Below, in pieces: positions 40,762 to 50,051 of a stretch of 50,051 bases of DNA. Origin of the DNA: Triparma columacea (lineage: Eukaryota; Sar; Bolidophyceae; Parmales; Triparmaceae); NCBI GenBank assembly GCA_030267965.1, contig BRYA01000188.1, positions 1 to 50,051 on the forward strand, written 5' to 3'. Position numbers and translations under genes: made by a program. Each line of letters starts with the position of its first letter. The stretch's first letter is position 1. The notes beneath the pieces are model-generated. The model was given only the letters and a program-made list of their open reading frames with translations. It did no database searches and was not told the DNA's origin.

Positions 40762-41383
40762 AGTTATTGCGGGAGGAGGCGGGGGGTTAAGGAGAAGAGG
40801 GGAGGTTCAGCGAACTTGGTCAAAAAACTTCGGGCAGTTAAATCCAAACTTGTTGATCTAAGACGGTTTTGATTCGAAGAGGTGATCAAGGGGTGGTCAA
40901 GGTACTAATACTAGACGCACAGAGATGCAAGTATGAAAATAATGCGTATGAGGCTTGGAAATTGCAATTTTATTTGCCGCGTTAAAAAAAAATATTTTCT
41001 CGCCTCTGAAATGTATTATTTGACCTTAGGTCATACTCCTTAGAATTGCAAAATTCAAATTCAAATATTTAATTTTACAACTAATAACATAGTGAAAAAT
41101 ATTTTTTACAAAATAAGATGCAATGTAAAATTTAATTCAATAATTATATATGGTATATAAAGATCACAAAATTAACCATTTCTCGAATCAAAATCATGAT
41201 TGGAAAACAAATAAATAATTATTTATCCGTAAATCCTGAATTTTTTACATTTTTTATGAATTAGTTCAATATATTCATTTTTGTGTATAATACGTATTCT
41301 GCTAAAATTTAAAGTCTAACATCGTCTCAAAACCTTGATTTTTGCAAGGAGACTTGAATTTTTTTGAAAGGACACAAATTCAA
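40762..41383. promoter_or_regulatory. Divergent intergenic region, very AT-rich
   Basis: About 620 bp between the starts of the MORN gene (-) and the kinesin gene (+). From about 40970 to 41340 it is strongly AT-rich, with A and T runs and TATATGGTATATAAAG near 41145-41162, a TATA-like element about 220 bp before ATG 41384. No gene was seen. Confidence 0.5.
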
Positions 41384-43386
41384 ATGGAAGATTTACGCTT
41401 GAATGAAGAGAATTTTGCTGATAATTGTGCGATTACGTCAATAGAATCCAAGTTAGGCACTTTAGACGCTACGTTAGAGTCTCCAGATGTAGATTTAAGC
41501 TCCATACTACAGGAAGAAGTGAACACATTTCGAGCAGGGTTGGTTACATCAACTACATCAACTACTACACCTACTACACGCGCTGAAGATGTACCATTCT
41601 TGATCACTGTGCGTTGTCGACCTATCATACCAACTGAAATAGACCTTAATACAGACACTACAGACATTACTGCATCCAATAGTCGTTGGGAATGTATTAC
41701 AATACCACAATCACAGACAGACACTCCCCCCAATAGAGGATTAGTATACATCCACAAAGAACAAACAAAAGCAGGGTTAAAAACAGGACGTATTAACACT
41801 AAGGAATATAAATTAGACAGAACCTACGGACCCAATGAGACTACCGGAACTATATACAACAACAGTGTGCAACCCATACTAGCAGCCGTGTTAGATGAGA
41901 CTACTTCTGATACTACTTCTTCAACAACTACTTCTCCGACAACTTCAGGTCGTGGTTACATAATAGCCTACGGTCAAACAGGATCCGGTAAAACCCACAC
42001 AATATCCAGCATAACAAAAGCAGTTATAAACCAACACTCCCATAACATAAAAACCTTCACGTACTACGAAGTTAGAGGTAGTAAATGTTACAACACCATG
42101 TGTGAGGGTGAGGAGTTGATTGTTAGAGTAAACGAGTTTGGTGATGAGGTTGTATGTGGTTTACGTAAGGAGTACGTTAATAGTGAGGCTGAGCTTACTA
42201 AACTCGTAAATAAAGCCGAAGGGTTAAGAAGGACAGCTACAACAGTAAGGAACGGTTTCAGTAGTCGTAGTCACGCCTTCTGTGCATTGGAGTTTGCAAA
42301 TGGTGGAATACTTACACTTGTTGACCTAGCGGGAAGCGAGGGTAAAGGAGACGCGTGGGGACATGGGGTTGGGGAGATGGGGGAAGAGAGACTTAAGGAG
42401 ATGAAGGAGATTAACGGGAGCTTGGGTGATCTTAAGGAGTGTATTAGATTGAATTTACTCAAAGCGAAGGGGGAGGGGGGGAACGGACACGTACCTTATA
42501 GGAGGAGCTTGCTAACGAGACTACTAAGGAGAGGGATGGAGGTAAGGGGGAGGGGGGAGAGGGGGGGGCGAAAGCGAGTTATGGAAGAAGCGAATTACGA
42601 GCGAAGGGAATTACGAGCGAACCGACAACTCGCTTAGGGTAGCTTGCCCTTGAGGGGATTGCTGTGATATTGCCATGATATTGCTGTGCTTGCTCTCCTC
42701 AAAATATTATAATGCATGCATGTATCCCTTCCCCCCCTACACTTTCCCAAACACAACATAACCTAACCTAACCCCTCTCCTCTCCCCCACCCCCCTTCAC
42801 CTCCTTCCACCCCTCCTCCCCCCCTAGGGTGCCCCTGGAGTAAAGTCCCTCTTCATTGCCTGTGTCGGACCACTAAGAGGAAGCCTAGCAATGACAGAGA
42901 ATACAATCAGATACGCGAGCTACATGGTAGAACGGACTAACCTTGAGAAGGAGAAGGAGACGTTCAAGGGGGTTGAAAGTTGGAGCGGGAAAAAGGTCAG
43001 CAAGTGGGTGGGTATGGTGGAGGGAGGGAAGTACAAGAGGATTGCGGAATACATGGTCATCAGCGGGAAACAGGTGAGAGGGGGCAACACAAAGGGAAAA
43101 GGAAAGAGGAAGAAAAGGGAATTTACAGACATTTATAACAACATGAGCACTCACCCCTCGCTCTTAGTTGAAGATCATGTGGCGGGGTGATGTGATAAAG
43201 AGAATCTGCGCGGCCGGTGGAAGCGAGGCTGACGCAGAGTGGATCTACGATAAGTTTCACGAGATCGCCAAGAGGGGGGCGAACAAGGGGGAGAAGAAGG
43301 GGAACAAGAAGACTCAAGGGGAGGGGGGGAAGAAAGAACTTTACGCACCAATGGGGGGAGAGTGCGTGGAGAACAGCGGGAAGTAA
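41384..43386 (+). CDS. Kinesin motor protein with C-terminal SAM-like domain
   Basis: Exons 41384-42541, 42828-43073 and 43168-43386 join at codon boundaries to give 540 residues. A frame open from 41342 begins with TTG, so ATG 41384 is taken. The motor shows VRCRPI, the P-loop AYGQTGSGKT, switch I NGFSSRSHAF, switch II LVDLAGSE and, in exon 2, SLFIACVGP with TIRYASY, the end of a complete though compact motor. After a short linker, about 430-500 reads as a SAM-like domain across the last junction: WSGKKVSKWVGMVEGGKYKR, then SGKQLKIMWRGDVIKRI. The Lys-rich tail follows. A SAM domain also occurs in the kinesin-13 relative KIF24, there at the N-terminus. The 5' half of the gene is much more AT-rich than its 3' half. 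Family placement within kinesins is not certain. Confidence 0.82.
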
Positions 43387-43480
43387 AGAGAATCGTGTAG
43401 CGGCCGGGGGAAGCCAGGATGATAAATTTCACGAGATTGCATGAAAAAAACTGGGAAAAATGAAACTTATTCGTCAACTT

Positions 43481-46153
43481 CTAACCAAGAATTTGTTTTA
43501 GCTCGTTTGCGAACATTGACTTGTAGAGGAGGTCGGACCCCTTAGCCGTATTGGGGATGACTTCGAACCCTACCTCAACGGGTATGCTCACTGTTTCTAC
43601 ACCCTTCCGCCCTGCCTCAACACCCTCCTCTACTCCCTGCTCCTTTCTCCTCCCCTCCTTCGCCTCATTCTCCACCAACATTTGGCCGGAGAAACCTATT
43701 ATGATGCCCTCGATGACGAAGGCGATGAAGACATTGAAAAGGACCAAAAGGACAAGGTAATAGAAGGTGAAGAAGAACATTACCGCGACATTTTCTCCGC
43801 CCCAGCCAACGAGTCCGTGCCCTTCGATGAGATTGGTGATGGGTCCACCGCTGACAATAACTGCGAGCAAGGTCATGAGGCTCATGGAGAAGTCATTAAA
43901 GTTGAGGACGTCGAGGTTCGAGCTGAAGTACTCTGAGTCCTTGAGATCCGGATTGTTGCCGTAGACGAGCCCGCCGTATATGTGGCTTCCGAGTATACCA
44001 AAGATAGACGTCGCGACAAAGACGGACAGCATGACGGGCGTGCTACCCTTTGCAATATTAGCGAGACAGGTAGAGATGAAACTGATGGGCGAAAGAGGTG
44101 AGCTTGGGACGGAGCAAGTGTGGCAAGTGCGCTCATCTCACCTGAATCTCTTTGTTTGCTTGATAAGCTCCAAGAGCCTCAGGAGCCTAAGGATGGTGAA
44201 GTAGCGGAGCGCCTCCTGAGGCACAGGCACGCTGGGCGCCGCCCACACGATGGACACCGTAAGAAGTACAACCGTGACGAAGAAGTCGAACCTATTTGCT
44301 GTTTTTATCCAGTACTTTGTGAAAGGGATTGTTGCAAGCTGCGGAGAAGAGCAAAGCGACGACCAAAGAGCAGCGTTAATATCGAACGAATCGCCGCGCT
44401 CGTTGTTGTTAGTCCATTCTCACCTTTACACATAGCTCTCCGGCGTACACAATTGAAAACCCGAACTCTACCCACCCCCACACGTCCTCGTTCGCAATTT
44501 GTATGTTGTAGAGGTCCTGCATCGACTCTAAAAATATGCAGGAGCTGTTGAGCAATAGCACCGAAGTGACCAGGCTCTGCAGCCCTGATCGCGACTCATC
44601 CAGGACATACGCCTTAAGCCTGCCCAGCCCCAGCGAAGAGCTCATCCTGGGGAAGGTCCTCATAACCCAGGACTCCGTCCTTGTTACCGTGTAGGAGTTC
44701 TGCAGCATCTGCGAGTGAGGAAAAAGGAGGGAAGAAGGGAGAGAGAGAAGGGCTGAGATGCGAGATGGTATTGCATGGACGCTATGTTTTGTTGGGCTCA
44801 CCTCGCAAAGGTCGTAGAACTCCTTGAGGTCGATGAATCCTGACCTGTCCGAGTCTAGGCTGTGGAAGAGGTATTGGACGTGGGCTATTGGAATCTCTTG
44901 TATGACCTCCGACTCGTTGATATTTCTAACCAGATGGACCATCTGCGACTTTGTTACTCCCGGTACCTGGTTACTCTCCGTCAGTACCTCGTACGCTTTC
45001 TTTAGCCCATTCGCCCTGTTCCTGAAGAAGGAAAACACGAACTTTGTCAGGTTCTCCTTGTAACAAAAATAAACCTGAGCTAGGACCAGGTTGAGGAGGA
45101 AGAAGTTACCCACGACGTAGAACACCAGCCACGCTACGCCGATCGGCCTTGAGTGGGAGTACGACGGCAGCTGCGTGTCTGGTACGTCGGCGTTTGTAGC
45201 GGCTGTCGCCATGGTGTAGATGGCAGAGGTTAGGGAGGAGAAACCGTCGTTGGCTTTGGGGCAGGAGGAGGGGTCGGGGGAGGTGGAAAGGCAGCGGGGG
45301 AGGTAGTCGTCGACGTCGTCTAGGAGCATTGCGAGAACCCAGCCGTAGAAGAGGTAGAAGGTGATTAGGAGGACGAGGACGTCAAAGAAGGAGGGGAGGA
45401 TAGAGAAGGAGGACTGTGGCGAGGGGGTTAGGAGCGATGTTGATGGGTTAGGGTTGGGGACGCAGTGTCGGTGTATGATGCAGCACTCTTTCTCCTTCTC
45501 ACCTTGAGAGAGTTGAAGACGGTAGGCAGGAGCGACAGCAGGACGATCCTGACGTAAGGAGCCAGCCTGAACAGCGGCTGCGGCATGCTCAGCAGCGACG
45601 AGATCAGGAAGTAGAACACGGAGTCAGCGAGTGCAAGGAGTGCTAGGGAGGTCGATGCTTTGCTGGTGGGGGGAAGTGAGTTGAAGGACTTGTAGAACTT
45701 GAGCTCTAAGTAAGAGAGGTAGAGGAGGAAGAGGTAACAGACGATTTCGGTAGAGCAGGATACGAGGGGGGAGAGGTAGGGTAGTTGGGAGAGGTAGACT
45801 TGTGAATCAGGGTCGTTTGGGGGATTGCACTGGAGGGTTGAAGGGTTGCACCATAAAGGTAGCTCGAGGAACGTCAGGGCGATTAGGACCGTTAGCACAA
45901 TCGGCCGTTCAGGATTTTGCGACTTTTCGAACTTGACGTAGTTCTGCCTATCCTCCCTCGTCTTCCCTTGAACCTCAGGTGGGACCTTTCCCCTTATGGC
46001 CGCCTCCACGTACCAGCTGGCTATCTCCGGTTTGCTCATGCCCTCCCTCCATTCAGTGGACTCGAGCCTTTGCACGAATAGCGGGGTCGACTCCGAGGCT
46101 GGGTGAGAACTTTCTCGCCTTTTCTCTCGGTTTGAGGAGGAGGATTCAGACAT
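43481..46153 (-). CDS. Two-pore cation channel (TPC-like)
   Basis: Exons 46153-45503, 45413-44802, 44708-44424, 44338-44142 and 44081-43481 give 781 residues, all in phase. Two six-helix repeats flank an EF-hand linker, the layout of two-pore channels of vacuoles and endolysosomes. Repeat I ends with a pore-type segment FSSLTSAIYTMATAATNADV and helix WLVFYVVGNFFLLNLVLAQV. The linker has an EF-hand DSDRSGFIDLKEF near residue 400. Repeat II has a modest S4 (RYFTILRLLRLLELIK), the pore segment FSMSLMTLLAVIVSGGPI and FNVFIAFVIEGII. The charge pattern in S4 of repeat II is weak, so voltage gating is doubtful. The N-terminus has REKRRESSHPASESTPLF, a possible dileucine-type or phosphorylation region. 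Calcium regulation through the EF-hand is likely from family knowledge. Confidence 0.85.
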
Positions 46154-46385
46154 TGGAGAGGGAATTAGAGGGATTTTGAATGAGGCGGAGTACGGGGAAG
46201 AGTACGGGAAGTATGGACAAGGGGTAATTGCGGTAAAGGGGAACGGAGGAGTGGGGGGTGGAGGGTCACAAGGTGGAGGGAGAAATCAGCAGGGATTTCG
46301 GAGGTCCGGATGGGGCTGCCGTGGGAAAAAAATTAAACTTCCTGGCCAAGCGAAAGCTATTTTTTTTTGCTAAACTTTAAACACC

Positions 46386-48361
46386 ATGAAGTGGGTTGAA
46401 TCCTTCGCAAACACCTTTTCACACTGGAAGGAGCCCGTTTATCAGGATACAAGGTAACGAATAATCCCCACGCGCCTCCATTCTCCCATTCTCCCCCACT
46501 GCCCCAAGGCCGCCCATCTCGCTCAGGCCAACCAAACTTAAAAATCTAACCCACAAACGCACAGGGCCCCAGGAACTCACTTCTTGGCGTTCGTTCTATA
46601 TCTCGCCGGAATGTGCCTCTTCACAGTATATGCGATCTACGATTTCGTGACTTTTGAGCCCTCATCGCTTTTCAGCTCCCTTCCGACATCAACTCAAGCT
46701 CCAGTCACTCTCAAATTCGAGATCGACTGTCTGGACTGTCGCCCTTTCTACGGCAGGCAAGGCTTCGGCTTCGGCGAGCTCTTCATCCTTAAATGGGACT
46801 ACACACACCTCCCTTCCGGCTGCGCCGCCGGTGTTCCCGAGACATCGGACACCGGAGCCCTGCGAGATTTCTGCACCAAGCAGAACGACCCAACTCAAGG
46901 ATCGTACACGAAGATTGAAGGGGCATTCTGTCCCGCGTTCATCGCTCCGGACCCGCCGAATCCTCCTCCCTCTTACCTAGGCGCACCTACGTTCGAAGAC
47001 AGCGTTGAAGAATGTCAAGCGCTCTGCGACGCGAGTACCGCTTGCAAACAATTTGTGTACAACCCCTACGGCGACGCCACCGGCGGAACACCCGCTGACG
47101 GAATACTGTTTCACAAAATGTGTTTCCTCCTAAACACCAGATCCTGCTACCCTACTCCACAAGGCCCTTTCCCCTTCACAGACACATACATCAAGACCGC
47201 CGTCCCCACTGACGACGACTATGTCGCAGACCCCAACCTCCTCCCCGCTGGCGCCAATCCAATGGACCGCTGCCAAATCTCAAGCCTTGACTCCGCCCTC
47301 TTCACCCGCAGCCCTTCTGAAGAGTCGGGCGCCGACTCTACGACCCCTTCCTCCCCTGCCTTCGGAGCGAACCCTAATTACGGCAAGGGCTCAAAGTTCA
47401 CAATCACCGCACCAATCCCGCTCTGCTTCCTTGGCGACCAGAATACCGATGCGGAGAAAGGCATCTCTTTGGAAGTTGTTAACATACCGCATCATTCCTT
47501 CGCGGATCCTTTCGAAATCGGCAAGGTCATCGTCGAGGTGGGATCAGATGACGGAGGTTTCAAGCAAAGGAATGAGTTCCAGACTTGGCACAAGAATACG
47601 CTTCACGTTGGTATGCATGTGGAGCGAGATTCTAATGAAGAGGTAACCAGCGTTGATCCGTACTTCTTCAACTTTCAATATGATGGGAGGACGTCGTGGG
47701 GCGTCGAAGAATCTATCGTCGAAGAAGGTTACGCTTCTCTGAAGGTGAGCGCGGTGGTAGTGGGTTGCGGTGCTTGTCCAAGCTTCACGTTGGTGGCACA
47801 AGCTCTCGAACAATGGCTTAACCCCCCTTCTCCCCTCTACCCCTTCTAAAGAGCAACCTCAAGGTTATCGACGGGCTTACTTCTTGGGAGGCTTGGGCGA
47901 TCGACGTCGCACTGCTAAACAACGCCATCACTGAAGCTGAAGCACGGGAACTCAACAGCACAAATATCGATGCTTTCATTGCTTCCCTACCCTCCAAGGG
48001 TGTCTACCCTGAGTTCGTCTCGGAAATTCAACGGCAGACCGGGTTGAGCGCCGAAGCGATTCAGGCAATGGTCGCCGAACACGAAGCGACGAAAAGCGGC
48101 GGCCGTCGTCGTCGTAAACTCCTGCAGCATGACGAGTGGGGAGGTGTAGAATACAAAATCCAATTGACGCGGCAGGCCAACGTTTACACAAAGGGCCCCT
48201 CACCGAAGTGGTATGATGTCGGTGCGAGTGTCGGAGGCGCCAGCGGGACATTGATTGGGCTCCTGGCAGGGTTGGTAATTATAGCGGAGGGTTGGAAAGG
48301 TGCGAAAATCGCCGGTCAGCACGATATCGAAGAAGCAACCACCACCGCTATGGTGAAGTAA
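46386..48361 (+). CDS. Two-TM protein with large Cys-rich ectodomain
   Basis: Exons 46386-46453, 46565-47744 and 47852-48361 join in phase (1758 nt, 585 residues). A short N-terminal tail (MKWVESFANTFSHWKEPVY) precedes helix THFLAFVLYLAGMCLFTVYA. A ~500-residue ectodomain follows with many Cys. It contains a PAN/apple-like stretch (EECQALCDASTACKQFVYNP) and a CLDCRPFYGR motif. A second helix, GASGTLIGLLAGLVIIAEGW, lies near the C-terminus, with a short Ala/Thr tail. Both ends should face the cytosol. The layout recalls ligand-gated two-TM channels (P2X, ENaC/ASIC) but no signature of those families is visible. Family not recognised; a surface protein is the safest reading. Confidence 0.7.
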
Positions 48362-48731
48362 AAAAAGTCCAAGAAGTTCAAGTTGTTTAAGAAGTTGATT
48401 TTGTGAGCTGTTCCTTTTTCTGGACCTTGAGATCTCAAAATAATAATAATTAAATCATGCCTAAGGACGGACCTATGCCAAAGAAACACAAGACAGGTAC
48501 GTCTATACTAGTATACACGCAAGAGAACATTTTGAGCTCGCGTTGCGAGGCTGGAGAAAAGAAATAGCCAACCTTGACAACAGCTCTGGAATTCTCTTTC
48601 CCCTATTTCCCTTTAATGCCTCTTTGAACAATAATTTACGACTACAAAACTCGGTTATAAGAAGATAATTCATTTACATCATGTCACATATCAACCACAT
48701 TCTCAAATAAATACACATAAGGGCAATTAAA
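48362..48731. other. Intergenic region
   Basis: 370 bp between two plus-strand genes. A 36-codon frame at about 48458-48568 (MPKDGPMPKKHKTG...) contains a GTACGT donor-like site but no partner exon was found, so it is not called. The section before ATG 48732 is AT-rich and is the probable promoter. Confidence 0.4.
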
Positions 48732-50051
48732 ATGGACACACAACACATTCAATCGAGGGAACAGCCCTTGCTGCATGCTGATATCGACCCTACTACTACC
48801 TATGACTGCTTTCCCGCACATCTCACCCCCTCCCCACAAAACATATACCTCTACAACCCTCTATCAGCTCCCAAGGATGACAACGATGGCATCCCTATCC
48901 CTGATAACACCCCCCTTGACTATATCAACCTGACGACCCACTCTGATTCTTTCGGCGTCGACCCCATCCCCGTGTCGTGGGGCCACCCCAACCCCATGGT
49001 CCGCGGTCCCGTCATCTGCACCATCCGCCACGCCGCCCAGCGTAACGCCATCGGCGCCCACCAGGGTTCCTACTGCGTCTACACTGGCCTCGCCGTTGCC
49101 GCCGGGAAGCTCAACCCTGAGCATATGCCCGAGCTCAAGCTCACCACCCCGGTCTTCGACATCGGACCGTTCCCCTCCTGGGCCGATCCCCGCAAGATTG
49201 CCTCCATCGACCCCTTCGGTCACGTCATCACTGACGCCTACCGTTCCTACCTCAACAAGGGCTACGACATCAGGCCCACCATCGCCGTCACCAAGGCGCA
49301 CATCGACCTTCCCGAGACCAGGGAGGCCATGGCCGCTGGCAGGTTGAAGGCTGATGGGAAGGTGAGGAATGGCGGGGAAAGAGGCGATGAGGGGAGCGAA
49401 TTATGTATCACAAAGACGGTTGCTCAACACCCTCAAGCATCCCTAACTCCAGCCCCTACCCCCCCCCCCACTCCCCAACCTAGATCCTCCTCGAGACTGG
49501 CCAGTCTATCGTCTCCAAGGCTGCCATCGAGCCTGTCTGGTACCTCCCCGAGGTTGCCCGTCGCTTCGGTTGCACCGAGTCCAAGCTCCGTCAGTCCATC
49601 TTCCGCATGACCAACGGCATGTACCCCGAGCTCATCACCCGCCCGGACCTCAAGATCTTCCTCCCCCCCATCGGCGGCCTGACCATCTACATCTGGGGCG
49701 ACCCCGCCACCATCCCCGACGAGGACATCCCCCTGACCTGCAGGGTCCACGACGAGTGCAACGGGAGCGACGTTTTCGGGTCAGACATATGCACCTGCAG
49801 ACCGTACATGACGCACGCTATCGAGGAGTGCATCAAGACGGCTCAGGCGGGCGGGTGCGGGATCGTCGTGTACTTCAGGAAGGAGGGCAGGAGCTTGGGG
49901 GAGGTCACCAAGTACCTGGTTTACAACACGAGGAAGAGGCAGGAGGGAGGAGACAGCGCCGAGAAGGTGAGAGAAGAGACGGAGCGAAGGGGGTGAAGTA
50001 CCAAGCCATTCAAAACGCCTAACAAAAACCCTTCCGCTGTTTCGCTTCCGG
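48732..50051 (+). CDS. URC1-like GTP cyclohydrolase II-family protein, cut by window end
   Basis: Exons 48732-49361 and 49484-49966 (371 residues) are followed by a GTGAG donor. The last exon(s) lie beyond the window. The C-terminal half is a GTP cyclohydrolase II (RibA-type) domain: CRVHDECNGSDVFGSDICTC holds the three zinc-binding Cys (about 302-315), and VVYFRKEGRSLGEVTKYL matches the family YLRQEGRG-x-G-x-x-x-K signature in diverged form. The long N-terminal region (VRGPVICTIRHAAQRNAIGA, GSYCVYTGLAVAAGKL) is that of fungal Urc1/Urg1 proteins in the reductive-independent uracil catabolism pathway, not of riboflavin enzymes. I infer a role in uracil breakdown. RibA activity cannot be excluded from sequence alone. 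Confidence 0.82.

Noticed and set aside
42745..42775. CCTAACCTAACCC and similar TTAGGG-type motifs here, at 39075, 17490 and 45443
   Set aside because: Only one or two units each, in introns, coding or intergenic DNA; expected in C/G-run-rich sequence and not arrays.
48458..48568. 36-codon frame MPKDGPMPKKHKTG...
   Set aside because: No family, no neighbour to splice to, and a GTACGT inside could be chance.

Overview
The window looks like nuclear DNA of a unicellular eukaryotic alga or protist. Genes lie on both strands. They are split by short GT-AG introns of about 70-285 bp, one of them about 630 bp, most with a GTGAG or GTAAG donor and a C-rich tract before the acceptor. They use the standard genetic code. 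The gene set (DGAT2-type acyltransferase, two-pore channel, class I cyclic-nucleotide phosphodiesterase, BAR-PH-ArfGAP-ankyrin protein, kinesin, MORN protein, GATase-fused CPSase, URC1-like protein) and very large START/multi-pass membrane proteins suggest a marine stramenopile such as a bolidophyte or pelagophyte. That placement is inference.

Layout. 1-1003: a repeat block with 9 bp units, then about 120 bp units, then about 65 bp units; its + strand has one G in the first 925 bases. 1004-8425 (-): an intronless 2473-aa protein with several START-like domains followed by two copies of a multi-pass membrane module. About 9184-9463 (-): the C-terminal part of a phosphoribosylanthranilate isomerase. 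9730-13655 (-): a five-exon gene of unknown function with a long intron carrying two copies of a ~155 bp element. 14081-17703 (+): BAR-PH-ArfGAP-ankyrin gene. 17754-18656 (-): a WNKG-motif/CCHC protein interrupted by an assembly gap. 18691-20586 (+): a one-module relative of the first gene. 20770-22840 (-): an unknown multi-pass protein. 23434-27609 (-): a five-exon gene whose exons join in frame into a DGAT2-membrane-phosphodiesterase fusion. 27793-28107 (+): small unknown protein. 28160-28375 (-): mitochondrial ATP synthase epsilon. 29199-30179 (+): two-RRM protein. 30250-31731 (-): ankyrin protein. 32343-34000 (+): Ssz1-like Hsp70. 34184-39023 (+): glutamine-dependent carbamoyl-phosphate synthase. 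39369-40761 (-): MORN protein. 41384-43386 (+): kinesin with a SAM-like tail. 43481-46153 (-): two-pore channel. 46386-48361 (+): two-TM protein with a Cys-rich ectodomain. 48732 to past the edge (+): URC1/GTP cyclohydrolase II-like protein.

Splice models were worked out by hand from GT/AG sites and reading phase. For each multi-exon gene the listed exons add up to a whole number of codons (URC1, cut by the edge, ends its last complete exon on a codon boundary). The genes do not form an operon or pathway cluster. Two loose themes recur: signalling and membrane proteins (PDE fusion, two-pore channel with EF-hand, ArfGAP, two related membrane-module proteins) and pyrimidine metabolism (CPSase for synthesis, URC1-like for uracil breakdown). 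The most unusual items are the predicted acyltransferase-phosphodiesterase fusion, the almost G-free repeat strand at the left edge, and the doubled intron element with a back-to-back splice junction.
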